NCBI GenBank assembly: GCA_047619225.1
Contig: JBLHJX010000002.1
Coordinates: 7,431 to 71,430, forward strand
DNA from: JABIFK01 sp047619225
GTDB lineage: Bacteria > Latescibacterota > UBA2968
Length of the DNA stretch: 64,000 nucleotides
Reading direction: 5' to 3'
Both the position numbers and the translations under genes were made by a program. This document shows positions 17,335 to 25,964 of the stretch, in pieces. Every line of letters begins with the position of its first letter. The first letter of the stretch is position 1. The notes under the pieces are model-generated. The model was not told where the DNA came from. It ran no database searches and saw nothing but the letters and a program-made list of their open reading frames with translations.

Positions 17335-17979
17335 TTATATTAAATCATCCACGCGCTTTGCCCAATGTCGTTCTTCCCACCGCTCAATTTCTGGGAAATA
17401 ATACACAATCATACCCGATTCTGATATCCGCATTTCCGTGTGTCCCCTGGCCGCAAGTTCTCTCAAGATTTCCTCGGCCTTCTCAACCGTCATCCGAATA
17501 TCTGTCGCCACTTCAAGCACCGTTAAACTGCCATCTTTTTCTCGTGCCAAACGCAAAATACGATGTTGATCTCTGGCATAGGCTCGACTTTCGGCAGATT
17601 TTTTAAATCGGTTGCCACCCCACCACATAATCTGAGAAAAAACCAACAGACTCAACCCCGCACAAATCGGCTCATAATCTTGCTCAACAGCCCCTATACT
17701 GGCAGCAATTAACCCACCCAACCCCATCATCAACCCAAAGCCTTTCATTCCATAAGCTGCTAAATAACGCATGGCACATCCCCCATCGGTGGCAAGATCA
17801 GAAAGGCGGTCGGGAACACGCTTAAAAGAGTCTGTGGTTGCCCGAAAATCATCTTGTGTACGATGCACCTGAGACTGCCACTTATCCTTCACTCTGTTTT
17901 TGACCTTCTTTTCAACATCATTTACGGCCCGGTCTATTTTGCGGGCAATTTCGTCGGCGAGTTTTTCCAATTCACGCAT
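17335..17979 (-). CDS. Uncharacterised protein translationally coupled to PspA (coiled coil, two membrane helices, winged-helix-like tail)
   Basis: 214 residues. Residues 1-60 form a charged helix (MRELEKLADEIARKIDRAVN, then DVEKKVKNRVKDKW). Residues 85-135 hold two hydrophobic segments (MKGFGLMMGLGGLIAASIGA; ICAGLSLLVFSQIMWWGG). The C-terminal part (about 150-205) reads like a winged helix: ILRLAREKDGSLTVLEVATD, then MTVEKAEEILRELAARGHTE and MRISESGMIVYYF. The start overlaps the pspA stop by eight bases, so the two products are probably made in fixed ratio and interact. Domains of this kind are reported beside pspA in other phyla, but I cannot name the family. Confidence 0.75.
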   Translation of the reverse strand: MRELEKLADEIARKIDRAVNDVEKKVKNRVKDKWQSQVHRTQDDFRATTDSFKRVPDRLSDLATDGGCAMRYLAAYGMKGFGLMMGLGGLIAASIGAVEQDYEPICAGLSLLVFSQIMWWGGNRFKKSAESRAYARDQHRILRLAREKDGSLTVLEVATDIRMTVEKAEEILRELAARGHTEMRISESGMIVYYFPEIERWEERHWAKRVDDLI

Positions 17980-18649
17980 TTTTTGGCCCCAGTTTGTTTT
18001 TGAGTGCTTGCAATTCGTCTTCTACGGAGCCTTTGCGTTCCAATTTGGAAAACTGTTCTTCCAAGGAGGGGTCTGCGCCCGCCATAGCCTGGTGGGCATC
18101 GGCTTCGGCTTCTTCAGATTCAATGCGCTGACGAAAACGATCAAAACTTGAAAAGGCATCAGTACCCACACCCGACATGCCTTGAGCAATCTGCTTGCGT
18201 GCCTCTGCTGCCCGACGACGCGCCACCAATGCCACTTGTCGGGTACGTGCTTCATCAAGCTTGGCCTTCAACTGAGACAATTGCTGTTTGAGCTGAGACG
18301 ATGTCTTTTGGCTTTCTTCCAAAGCGGCTCCCAAATCCAGAGCAGCTTCTTGTACGGCTGCTTTGCGCTCCAAAGCCCGCCGGGCCAACTCATCTTCGCC
18401 CGATTCAACAGCCAATTCGGCCTTTCGCTGCCAGTTCTCAATTTGATCTTGTTTTTCAAAATGCTGGCGTTCCAAACGCTTTTCATTTGCCACCGCTGTG
18501 CCAACCGATGCCGTCGCTTTGTTAACCGCTTCTTCCATCTCCAAAATCATCTGCCGAATCATCTTTTCGGGGTCTTCTGCCCGTGTAATGAGTTCGTTCA
18601 CATTGGCTTTCACGATATCAGCCATCCGTGCAAAAATTCCGCGTGCCAT
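17972..18649 (-). CDS. pspA: Phage shock protein A / IM30 family membrane-stabilising protein
   Basis: 225 residues, the usual length. It starts with the membrane-binding helix MARGIFARMADIVKANVNEL and continues as a long alpha-helical hairpin with ITRAEDPEKMIRQMILEMEE, the family signature, then heptad-rich coils through residue 150. PspA assembles ESCRT-III-like polymers on stressed inner membrane and, in enterobacteria, holds the sigma-54 activator PspF in check. The ATG has AAAGGAG at the right distance. A -24/-12 promoter lies about 75 bases upstream, matching the sigma-54 control known for enterobacterial psp operons. First gene of a minus-strand operon of six or seven genes. Confidence 0.95.
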   Translation of the reverse strand: MARGIFARMADIVKANVNELITRAEDPEKMIRQMILEMEEAVNKATASVGTAVANEKRLERQHFEKQDQIENWQRKAELAVESGEDELARRALERKAAVQEAALDLGAALEESQKTSSQLKQQLSQLKAKLDEARTRQVALVARRRAAEARKQIAQGMSGVGTDAFSSFDRFRQRIESEEAEADAHQAMAGADPSLEEQFSKLERKGSVEDELQALKNKLGPKNA

Positions 18650-18724
18650 AGAATGCTCCTTTCAGTTAAACAACAGTCTCTTTTTAGTCTTTTTAATAGT
18701 AAGTCGTGGACACCTCTTTGTAAG

Positions 18725-18739
18725 GCAATGTGTGTGCCA
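18725..18739 (-). promoter_or_regulatory. Sigma-54 promoter of the pspA operon
   Basis: On the minus strand TGGCAC-ACACA-TTGC: both consensus boxes and exact spacing (GG and GC ten bases apart). Transcription would start near 18714, leaving a leader of about 65 bases before the pspA ATG. No activator-binding repeat was recognised upstream; 18740-19016 holds nothing else that I can support except AT-rich DNA and a ribosome site for the next gene. Confidence 0.75.
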
Positions 18740-19016
18740 TGTATGTCCTATCAGAAAAATAAATTTTAAATACTGTTTATTAACGCTTTATATTAAAAAG
18801 AGATTCTATTTTCCTTTTCCTAAAGTTGGTAAAAATAACCAACTCCCTGGTGCATATAGCCATGACACCCCATGCTTATCTTGACAGGACACACGATCAA
18901 CCCTATTTTGGACGCATTCCAAAAACCTTAAGTTACACCGAAACTGGGAGAGATAAAAAAAAGAAGAGCCGGTATCACTCTCTTTTCCCTCCTTCTACCT
19001 TTAAAAGGAGTTTACC

Positions 19017-19385
19017 ATGCAAACCATTGAATCGGGTGGATTGGAATTTGTAATCGAAAATCGCATCGCAGGCAAAGATGGCGGCCCTGCCGTACGCGTT
19101 TTTGGCAATGTAGATGGCGAACCCATTCAAGTTTTACGTTTTGACTGTTTTCACGATGACCCACATTATCACTATGCCCCCACAGGTAAAAACGAAATGC
19201 ACCACCTTGAAAAAGGGGCTGACAATATAGGTTGGTCAATAGAACAGATCAAAACCCGTATTGACGAAATGATTCGCACTGCAGGATATAACGCCCTTGC
19301 AGACAGCATTGATGTAGAGGCCATTCGGGCCAAAACAAACGACCTCGAACATGCATTGCGCACGGAACCTGTCGTTACAGAGTAA
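19017..19385 (+). CDS. Conserved-looking hypothetical protein (His-rich motif)
   Basis: 122 residues, soluble and acidic, starting MQTIESGGLEFVIENRIAGK. It carries HDDPHYHYAPTGKNEMHHLE around residues 45-65, six histidines in 20 residues, which could bind a metal. The C-terminal half is helical (WSIEQIKTRIDEMIRTAGYN). Start supported by AAAAGGAG. It is flanked upstream by the divergent psp-like operon and followed by its own terminator, so it is a single-gene unit. I do not recognise the family. Confidence 0.75.
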   Translation: MQTIESGGLEFVIENRIAGKDGGPAVRVFGNVDGEPIQVLRFDCFHDDPHYHYAPTGKNEMHHLEKGADNIGWSIEQIKTRIDEMIRTAGYNALADSIDVEAIRAKTNDLEHALRTEPVVTE

Positions 19386-19426
19386 ACGACCAAAGTGCTG
19401 CACTATCACCCAAAATGTATTTCCCA

Positions 19427-19453
19427 AAGGGCGGTTCTACTTGAACCGCCCTT
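19427..19453 (+). terminator. Hairpin after the His-rich protein gene
   Basis: AAGGGCGGTTC, 5-base loop, GAACCGCCCTT: 11 perfect pairs, followed by GTCTT. Located 42 bases after the stop. Confidence 0.75.
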
Positions 19454-19551
19454 GTCTTATCCCCCCAAAAAGTCTATTATTTGTTGTCTCCTCAATCATT
19501 TACCCTTTTTATCTATTACCTCCACAAGCCACAGCAGGTCCCGTTTTATCT

Positions 19552-20679
19552 ATGCGCTTACCTCTTGTTTTCCAACATATTCTTTTGCTGAATTTGTGTT
19601 TGTTTTTTATGACATCCACAGAAGTGCCTGCCCTTACCCAAATCTACGTGGTACAAAAAGGCGATTCACTCTGGGAAATCGCCAAAAAATTCGACATCAG
19701 CGTCAAAGAACTCAAAAAAATCAATCACCTCAGATCCAATCGTATTTATCAAGGACAAAAACTGCACATCACCATCCAAATCCCCGAATTCTCTGCAACA
19801 AATGGCCCCTATTTTTACACCAAGCCCAAAGCTGAAGTTCAAGAATCGCGCAATTATCGCGAAGCATCCAAATTTAAACCCATCGAAGACTATCAAAAAG
19901 CCGTCGCACTCTTGCGTGCATTTAATGCAAACATAGACGCCGAATTGCAAAGCTATAAACACAAATCGCAACTGCTAAAAGGATGGCGAATCGTTCTTGA
20001 TCCCGGTCATGGTGGGCGCGACCCCGGTGCCATCGTCTCCAACAAAGACGGCGAAGACCGAGCGGTTCATGTTGTTGAAGACGAATATGTATACGACATT
20101 GCTATGCGACTGTATAAAAAGCTCAAACTCGAAGGAGCCGGCGTCGAACTTACGGTCATCAGTCCCAACCACCATATCCGCGAAAACCTACAAGCCACCA
20201 TCACCTTTGTACATGAGCAGAATGAAGTATATCATGATGAAAAAACCAATCTCAAAAATGCCTTTTCAGTCCGCCCAGCATCAGCCAATATCAATCAACG
20301 TGCGCGCATTGCCAACCGATTTTTCAAGGGCGCACAAAAAGGGCACACCCTCTTTATCTCCGTTCACGCCGACAACAGCCCCAACCGCCCCAAAGGACCA
20401 TTGGTCCTTTATCAGAACAGCAAAGGCAAAATCGATACCCGATCGCGCACCTTTGCACAAATCATGCAAAAAACCTTAGACCATCCGGGTATGCCCGCGC
20501 AAATTGGCGGACGAAACTTAGCCGTGCTCAGAAACAACAACGCACAGGCCGAGATCTTAGTTGAAATTCGCAATGTACACGACAAAGGCGAAGCATGGGC
20601 GCTTCGCTTTCACAGCCGACGAGAAGCAGATGCCGACCGTATTTTTCAAGGTGTTTTAAATTATATTAAAAAGCGGTGA
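19552..20679 (+). CDS. LysM-domain N-acetylmuramoyl-L-alanine amidase
   Basis: 375 residues from the ATG giving MRLPLVFQHILLLNLCLFFM, a signal peptide (a longer frame begins 67 codons upstream without a signal sequence). A LysM repeat follows (about 28-72: YVVQKGDSLWEIAKKFDISV, IYQGQKLHI), then a linker, then an Amidase_3 domain from about residue 145. Zinc ligands are seen in VLDPGHGGRDPGA and FISVHADN, and the catalytic Glu lies in ILVEIRNVHDKG near the end. It hydrolyses the amide between MurNAc and the stem peptide in the periplasm, for cell separation or remodelling. An insert of about 45 residues lies between DPGHGG and SVHADN. Confidence 0.9.
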   Translation: MRLPLVFQHILLLNLCLFFMTSTEVPALTQIYVVQKGDSLWEIAKKFDISVKELKKINHLRSNRIYQGQKLHITIQIPEFSATNGPYFYTKPKAEVQESRNYREASKFKPIEDYQKAVALLRAFNANIDAELQSYKHKSQLLKGWRIVLDPGHGGRDPGAIVSNKDGEDRAVHVVEDEYVYDIAMRLYKKLKLEGAGVELTVISPNHHIRENLQATITFVHEQNEVYHDEKTNLKNAFSVRPASANINQRARIANRFFKGAQKGHTLFISVHADNSPNRPKGPLVLYQNSKGKIDTRSRTFAQIMQKTLDHPGMPAQIGGRNLAVLRNNNAQAEILVEIRNVHDKGEAWALRFHSRREADADRIFQGVLNYIKKR

Positions 20680-20756
20680 ACGGGTAGGCAGAAGACTGCA
20701 ACAGGGAAGATCTCAACCCTACCACACGAAATTGATAATAGTCTCACACTTGCCGT

Positions 20757-20835
20757 TTGCCTTTTGCCTTTGATTCTCTCTTGTCTCCTGCTTTTACCTT
20801 TTTACTTTTTACTTTTTACTTTTTACTTTTCCCCC
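20757..20835. repeat. 7-bp-period pyrimidine repeats at the 3' end of copA
   Basis: TGCCGTTTGCCTTTTGCCTT (period 7), then TTTTTAC repeated about five times running into the last codons of copA. On the copA strand this is a purine tract right after the stop. Confidence 0.8.
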
Positions 20836-23029
20836 TCCCAAATCTCCGCAACCGCAACGCATTGCTCACCACAGACACCGAACTCAGTGCCATCGCACCC
20901 GCCGCAAGCATCGGCCCGCCCAATGGATTTAACAACCCAAACGCAGCAACAGGAACCAAAAGTGTATTGTAAGCAAAAGCCCAAAACAAATTTTGCCGAA
21001 TAATGCGCATCGTTTGTCGCGACAACCCAATGGCCGTAATCACACCCGACAAATGACCCGACATCAATGTAATACCCGCACTTTCAATCGCCACATCGGT
21101 ACCCGTTCCCAGCGCAATGCCCACATTGGCTTGTGCCAAAGCAGGTGCATCATTAATCCCATCACCCACCATGCCCACACACTTGCCATCTGCTTGCAAT
21201 TGTACCACCTGCTCCGCTTTATCCTCAGGTAAGACTTCTGCCAACACACGATCAATACCCAATGTTTTGGCAACCGCTTGTGCCGTTCGCCGATTGTCTC
21301 CCGTCACCAGTGCCACTTCTATACCCATGGCGTGCAAATCATTTACCACAGCTTGCGCTTCATCTTTCAACACATCAGCCACCCCAATCAAACCCGCCAT
21401 TTGATTGTCCACCCCAACAAACATCACGGTTTTACCATCCGCTTCCAATGCCTCCGCTTTTGCTGTCCATTCACCATCTACCAACGCCCCCAACAAACGG
21501 CGATTGCCCAATTGAACACGCCGTCCATCAACCGTCACCACAACCCCCTGACCAGGCACAGCTTCAAAATCTGCCACTGCATATCGCGCCACATCCGCCG
21601 CACGCACAATCGCCTCACCCAGTGGATGCTCCGACCCCTGCTCTGCCGAAGCAGCGACCTTCAACAAATCATCTCGATCCACACCCTCTGCAGTCACCAC
21701 ATCTGTCACTCTGGGTTCTCCCACAGTCAGCGTACCCGTTTTATCCAAGATCACCGCATCCACCTTATGCGCCTGCTCTAACACATCCCCGCCTTTAATC
21801 AGCACCCCCAACTCAGCCCCACGCCCCGTACCCACCATAATCGCAGTGGGTGTTGCCAAACCCATTGCACACGGACACGCGATAATTAACACCGCAACCG
21901 TATTGATCAATGCCACTTCAAACCCAGCACCCACAAACCACCACACAAGAAATGTCAGTGTGGCCACACCAAAAATAATCGGCACAAAAATACTGGCCAC
22001 CCGATCGGCTTGCCGCTGAATCGGCGCTTTCGATCCTTGCGCCTTTTGTACCATATCCACAATACGCGCCAACACCGTTTCAGATCCCACCTGAGTCGCT
22101 TCAAATGTAAAACTACCCGTCCGATTCAACGTCCCCCCAATCACCCGATCTCCTACCGCTTTATCAACCGGCATTGGTTCACCCGTCAACATTGCCTCAT
22201 CCACCGTCGAATGCCCATCGTGCACCGTACCATCCACCGGAATGTTTTCACCAGGCCGCACACGCACAATATCACCCAGCACCACCTGATCAATCGACAC
22301 ATCCACATCCACCCCATCGCGCACCACACGCGCCGTATCGGGTCGCAAATTCATCAACTTCCGAATCGCATCCGACGTGCGCCCTTTGGCACGTGCCTCA
22401 AGCCAACGCCCCAACAACACCAATGCAATAATCATAACCGACGTATCAAAATAAATTTGCACATTCTGCCCACCCAACACCTGCGGCGCAAACGTAGCCA
22501 CACTGCTATATCCAAATGCCGCCAATGTGCCCACCGCAATCAAACTGTTCATATCAGCCGCGCCGTGTCGTGTAACCGTCCAAGCCCCTTTTAAAAACTG
22601 CCACCCACACCAAAACTGCACAGGCATTGCCAAAGCAAACATCAATATATGCAAAGTCTGCGCATCCCAAACCGTATGCGTCATACCCACAGCCATAATC
22701 AAAACCGACAACACCGCACCCACCACAAAACGTTTGCGCAATGCCAACACCTCTATCTCGCGCTCGGCCTGATCCGCGCGAACATCACCAGAGGCCAACG
22801 TGGCTTCATACCCCGCATCCCCAATCGCCTTGGTCAATACGTCCACACCCACATCCAGAAATCGCACCGATGCCTCATGTGTAGCAAAATTCACATTTGC
22901 CTCTACCACGCCAGGCACAGCCGTCAAAGCGTTTTCAACACGCGCCACACATGCCGCACAGCTCATGCCCTTCACCGCAAGTGTTGTTTGTTCTGTCTCT
23001 TGTTCCGTCACTGCCATCAGAACCACCAT
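20816..23029 (-). CDS. copA: Copper-exporting P1B-type ATPase
   Basis: 737 residues. One N-terminal heavy-metal domain with GMSCAACVA (about 21-29), then eight predicted membrane segments, TGEPMPV (actuator domain), the ion-channel motif CPC at 385-387 (ACPCAMGLATPTA), the phosphorylation site DKTGTLT (429-435), SEHPLGEAI, and GDGINDAPAL. This set defines Cu(+)-translocating CopA of the inner membrane. The start could also be the ATG four codons later. No chaperone or regulator gene is beside it. Inverted repeats at 23078 and 23221 lie upstream and may be operators. The last codons (GRGKSKK) overlap a heptad repeat. Confidence 0.95.
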   Translation of the reverse strand: MVVLMAVTEQETEQTTLAVKGMSCAACVARVENALTAVPGVVEANVNFATHEASVRFLDVGVDVLTKAIGDAGYEATLASGDVRADQAEREIEVLALRKRFVVGAVLSVLIMAVGMTHTVWDAQTLHILMFALAMPVQFWCGWQFLKGAWTVTRHGAADMNSLIAVGTLAAFGYSSVATFAPQVLGGQNVQIYFDTSVMIIALVLLGRWLEARAKGRTSDAIRKLMNLRPDTARVVRDGVDVDVSIDQVVLGDIVRVRPGENIPVDGTVHDGHSTVDEAMLTGEPMPVDKAVGDRVIGGTLNRTGSFTFEATQVGSETVLARIVDMVQKAQGSKAPIQRQADRVASIFVPIIFGVATLTFLVWWFVGAGFEVALINTVAVLIIACPCAMGLATPTAIMVGTGRGAELGVLIKGGDVLEQAHKVDAVILDKTGTLTVGEPRVTDVVTAEGVDRDDLLKVAASAEQGSEHPLGEAIVRAADVARYAVADFEAVPGQGVVVTVDGRRVQLGNRRLLGALVDGEWTAKAEALEADGKTVMFVGVDNQMAGLIGVADVLKDEAQAVVNDLHAMGIEVALVTGDNRRTAQAVAKTLGIDRVLAEVLPEDKAEQVVQLQADGKCVGMVGDGINDAPALAQANVGIALGTGTDVAIESAGITLMSGHLSGVITAIGLSRQTMRIIRQNLFWAFAYNTLLVPVAAFGLLNPLGGPMLAAGAMALSSVSVVSNALRLRRFGRGKSKK

Positions 23030-23077
23030 CTTTCAAAACCAACATGGTCACTGCTTGTCTCACTCAGAAAAATACGA

Positions 23078-23094
23078 GGCACGGGAACCGTGCC
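23078..23094. promoter_or_regulatory. 7-bp palindrome 49 bases upstream of copA
   Basis: GGCACGG-GAA-CCGTGCC, perfect arms with a 3-base centre. Position and symmetry suit a dimeric regulator site or a leader hairpin; no known copper-regulator consensus matches. Confidence 0.4.
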
Positions 23095-23220
23095 ACTACG
23101 CCAATGGGTTCACGCAGATGATTTTGAGGCCAATAGAGAACTGGATGACCGCTATTGATATTGGAAATATACCTCAGAAAACAATCACTGCAATGTCACA
23201 ACCCAACGGATAAACACAAA

Positions 23221-23260
23221 ACATACGTTGTATTTAACGTAGGACAAATTCAACGTATGT
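23221..23260. promoter_or_regulatory. Perfect 10-bp inverted repeat between MOSC and copA genes
   Basis: ACATACGTTG (23221-23230) and CAACGTATGT (23251-23260) with a 20-base spacer. It lies 72 bases past the MOSC gene's 5'-proximal neighbour boundary and 190 bases upstream of copA. It has no T-tract, so an operator is as likely as a terminator. The rest of 23030-23331 holds no gene I can support. Confidence 0.55.
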
Positions 23261-23331
23261 CATCCCAAATCTAAAAAATCAGCCCTGCATCTCACGACAC
23301 TGAGCTGATTTCATTTCTATTTATATTTCCA

Positions 23332-23769
23332 TTATCCATCCAACCGAACCACGTCACCCACCCGAATTTCACCCCCCGTGTACACCACACACGTCACCCC
23401 AGCACGCCAATCTGATGCAAGTGCATCTTGCAAACCCGCTTGGGCTTCCTCCATTCGCGGGCACGGTGTCGTTTCACCCGTAATTTCAAGCACAACATCG
23501 CCAATATTCAATTGCTTGCCCGTTGTCTCATTTAAATCCAGACCTTCAACCAATACATTTGCTCGGCGCGTAGTCCAATCCACATCCATTCCCAAATCGG
23601 CACACGCAGCTTCCCAAGCTTCGCGAACAACAACAGTCACTTGGCGACCCAAAACTGTACCTCTAAAATCGCCTACAACACCCTTTTCTGTCGTCATCTG
23701 TGCCACGTCTAATATCTGCATGGGCGCACGTGACGCCTCTCGAATCGCAATCTGCAATACTTTTCCCAT
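23332..23769 (-). CDS. MOSC-domain protein
   Basis: 145 residues comprising a single MOSC beta-barrel: AIREASRAPMQILDVAQMTT, the GVVGDFRG turn, QVTVVVREAWEA and the conserved cysteine in ETTPCPRM. Related to YiiM/MOCS C-terminal domains, which handle molybdenum-cofactor sulfur or detoxify N-hydroxylated bases. The start is eight bases after the ParA-like gene's stop, so both are co-transcribed. The substrate is unknown. Confidence 0.85.
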   Translation of the reverse strand: MGKVLQIAIREASRAPMQILDVAQMTTEKGVVGDFRGTVLGRQVTVVVREAWEAACADLGMDVDWTTRRANVLVEGLDLNETTGKQLNIGDVVLEITGETTPCPRMEEAQAGLQDALASDWRAGVTCVVYTGGEIRVGDVVRLDG

Positions 23770-23777
23770 ACCAACCT

Positions 23778-24545
23778 CTATTTTTTTATTGAAAGCAACT
23801 CGTCACAAAGTGCCTGATATTCTTGTGCACCACGCGACGTCGAAGCGTATTGTGTAATAGGTACCCCAGCCATATTGGCCTGATTAAGCAACTCACTCTT
23901 AGAAACGACCGTTTTCAACAATTGGCGTTGATGGTCCTCTAACAACTCTTCAACAATGGCATTGGTGCGCGTGGTGCGCACATTAAACATCGTCCAAAAC
24001 AAACGATAGGCCACACCTTCTCCCTCGCGCAATTCACCCGCTGCATTGAGTAAGACGTCCAATCCATTAATCGCACCCACGCCCGGTTGCACCGGCACCA
24101 ACAACAGATCCGCTGCTACAAAAGCATTATACGCCAAAATGCCCAATACAGGCGGGCAATCGATCAAAATATCGCGATATCCACCAACAATAGGCTCCAA
24201 AGCCCGAGCCAAACGTTCTTCGCGTCGAATGCGCGTAGACAACAACTCTGCCGTTTCCGTCAACCGATCCGTTGCGGGCACAATATCCAAATTGGGGTTT
24301 TCTGTGTGCATAATTGCGCGCGGTGCCAAAGAGGGTTTGTCCATAATCAAATCACACACATCGCGCTCAAGCTCCACGGGCTGATCATCTTCTGTATACG
24401 GCAAAAAACAGCGGGTGGCGTGCGCCTGTGGATCAAGATCAATCAACAACGTGCGCCGATTCCGATTGGCCAAAATAGCGGCCAAATTAACTGCCGACGT
24501 TGTCTTGCCTACACCACCCTTGGTATTGGTCACCGCAATGATCAT
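23778..24545 (-). CDS. ParA/Soj-type P-loop ATPase
   Basis: 255 residues with the deviant Walker A KGGVGKTTSAVN at residues 9-20, LLIDLDPQAHAT (A' motif) and DILIDCPPVLG (Walker B). Length and sequence fit chromosome- or cargo-partition ATPases. No parB, parS or plasmid gene is adjacent, so it may be an orphan positioning ATPase instead of the main chromosome-segregation one. It is followed closely by the MOSC gene. Confidence 0.88.
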   Translation of the reverse strand: MIIAVTNTKGGVGKTTSAVNLAAILANRNRRTLLIDLDPQAHATRCFLPYTEDDQPVELERDVCDLIMDKPSLAPRAIMHTENPNLDIVPATDRLTETAELLSTRIRREERLARALEPIVGGYRDILIDCPPVLGILAYNAFVAADLLLVPVQPGVGAINGLDVLLNAAGELREGEGVAYRLFWTMFNVRTTRTNAIVEELLEDHQRQLLKTVVSKSELLNQANMAGVPITQYASTSRGAQEYQALCDELLSIKK

Positions 24546-24664
24546 ACGAAACTCCTTGTTTTGGGGAGATTGTCCTGCATATAACAGTCACAAGCCTACA
24601 AATCAGATTCTAAAAGACCCGTAACCGATTTTAATGATTTTAACCTGCGACTTGTGATTGCGCT

Positions 24665-25780
24665 TTATTTTAAATTTTCAGGATTCAGCACTTCTAAATC
24701 AGGCACCACAAAAAGCCCATCTTTACGAATACATTCATCATCAAAATAGATCTCACCACCACCATACTCGGGCGTTTGAATAAACACCATATCCCAATGC
24801 ACCGCCGAACGGTTGCCATTATCGGCATCTTCATAGGCTTGTCCAGGCGTAAAGTGGAAAGAACCTGCAATCTTTTCATCAAACAAAATATCCAACATCG
24901 GCTGTGTAATATAAGGGTTAAATCCTATGGCAAATTCACCAATATAACGCGCACCGTCATCTGTATCCAAAATTTCATTCAATTTCTCTGTATCACTGCT
25001 TGTAGCCTCAACAATCTTGCCATTTTCAAATGTCAAACAAATATCAGAAAAAGGTGTCCCGCGATAAATCGTCGGTACATTATAACGAATCGTCCCATTC
25101 ACCGAATCGCGCACAGGTGCCGTAAAGCATTCGCCATCTGGTATATTGTGCGAGCCCGAACAAGGTATTGCCGGTATGTCTTGAATGCTAAATCGTAAAT
25201 CGGTATCCACACCCGTTAACCGCACCCGATCCGAGTTTTCCATACGCGCCTTCAACGCCTGAGCCGCATCAGCCATTTTTCCATAATCCAAAGTACACAC
25301 ATCAAAATAAAAATCTTCAAAAGCCTCAGTGCTCATTTGTGCTTGTTGTGCCATAGACCCTGTTGGCCACCGCAACACCACCCAATTCGTTTTGGGCACA
25401 CGAATATCAAAATGCACAGGCTTGAGCCAATGTTTCTCATACAAATCCATTGCTTCACCTGGCACATCTGACATTTCAGAAATGTTGTTGCTACCTCGCA
25501 AAGCAATATAGGCCTGCACACGCCCCATCCGAAATGCTTCATAGGCGCCAATTTCTTCCATAATAGCCGCATCACCCGCCCGAATAAGTTCGCGTTGTAC
25601 ACGATTGTTCTTAATCGTCACCATCGGCACACCACCCACTTCACGCACTTTGCGAATCAACGCCAGAATCATCTCCTCTGGCATGTCAAACCCTTCAATC
25701 AAAACCTTTTCACCTGTCTGAAGTTTTGTTGAGTGGTGAACCAAAACATCTGCCAATTTTTCCAAACGTGGGTCTTGCAT
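24665..25780 (-). CDS. M29-family aminopeptidase (AmpS/thermophilic aminopeptidase type)
   Basis: 371 residues starting MQDPRLEKLADVLVHHSTKL, the standard opening of M29 peptidases. Metal-binding candidates are Glu in DGECFTAPV (about 222), Glu in IGEFAIGFNP (about 290), and the C-terminal His/Asp cluster SAVHWDMVFI with EIYFDDECI. Cytoplasmic dimeric metallo-aminopeptidases of broad specificity. Single-gene unit, upstream of which lies the divergent hisA promoter. Confidence 0.9.
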   Translation of the reverse strand: MQDPRLEKLADVLVHHSTKLQTGEKVLIEGFDMPEEMILALIRKVREVGGVPMVTIKNNRVQRELIRAGDAAIMEEIGAYEAFRMGRVQAYIALRGSNNISEMSDVPGEAMDLYEKHWLKPVHFDIRVPKTNWVVLRWPTGSMAQQAQMSTEAFEDFYFDVCTLDYGKMADAAQALKARMENSDRVRLTGVDTDLRFSIQDIPAIPCSGSHNIPDGECFTAPVRDSVNGTIRYNVPTIYRGTPFSDICLTFENGKIVEATSSDTEKLNEILDTDDGARYIGEFAIGFNPYITQPMLDILFDEKIAGSFHFTPGQAYEDADNGNRSAVHWDMVFIQTPEYGGGEIYFDDECIRKDGLFVVPDLEVLNPENLK

Positions 25781-25890
25781 AACACCTCAATCCATTGTCC
25801 ATTATCTATTGCCAAATATCAACCATAAGTTGTCCGTAGCTTATGATAATAAATCCCAACAGTGTAATCCAACCTTTTTATTTTATTCCA

Positions 25891-25919
25891 TTGACAGCTT
25901 TTTCTGGCCATGATATACT
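25891..25919 (+). promoter_or_regulatory. Consensus sigma-70 promoter of hisA
   Basis: TTGACA (25891-25896), 17 bases, TATACT (25914-25919). Start of transcription expected near 25926, 39 bases before the hisA ATG. The best housekeeping promoter seen in the window. Confidence 0.85.
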
Positions 25920-25964
25920 AACGCAGCATCCTTATTTAACAAAAAAACAGTCAGGTAACATAAA

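Noticed and set aside
22010..22594. Long plus-strand frame rich in Arg, His and Pro opposite copA
   Set aside because: Composition typical of a shadow frame; the copA domains on the other strand are complete.
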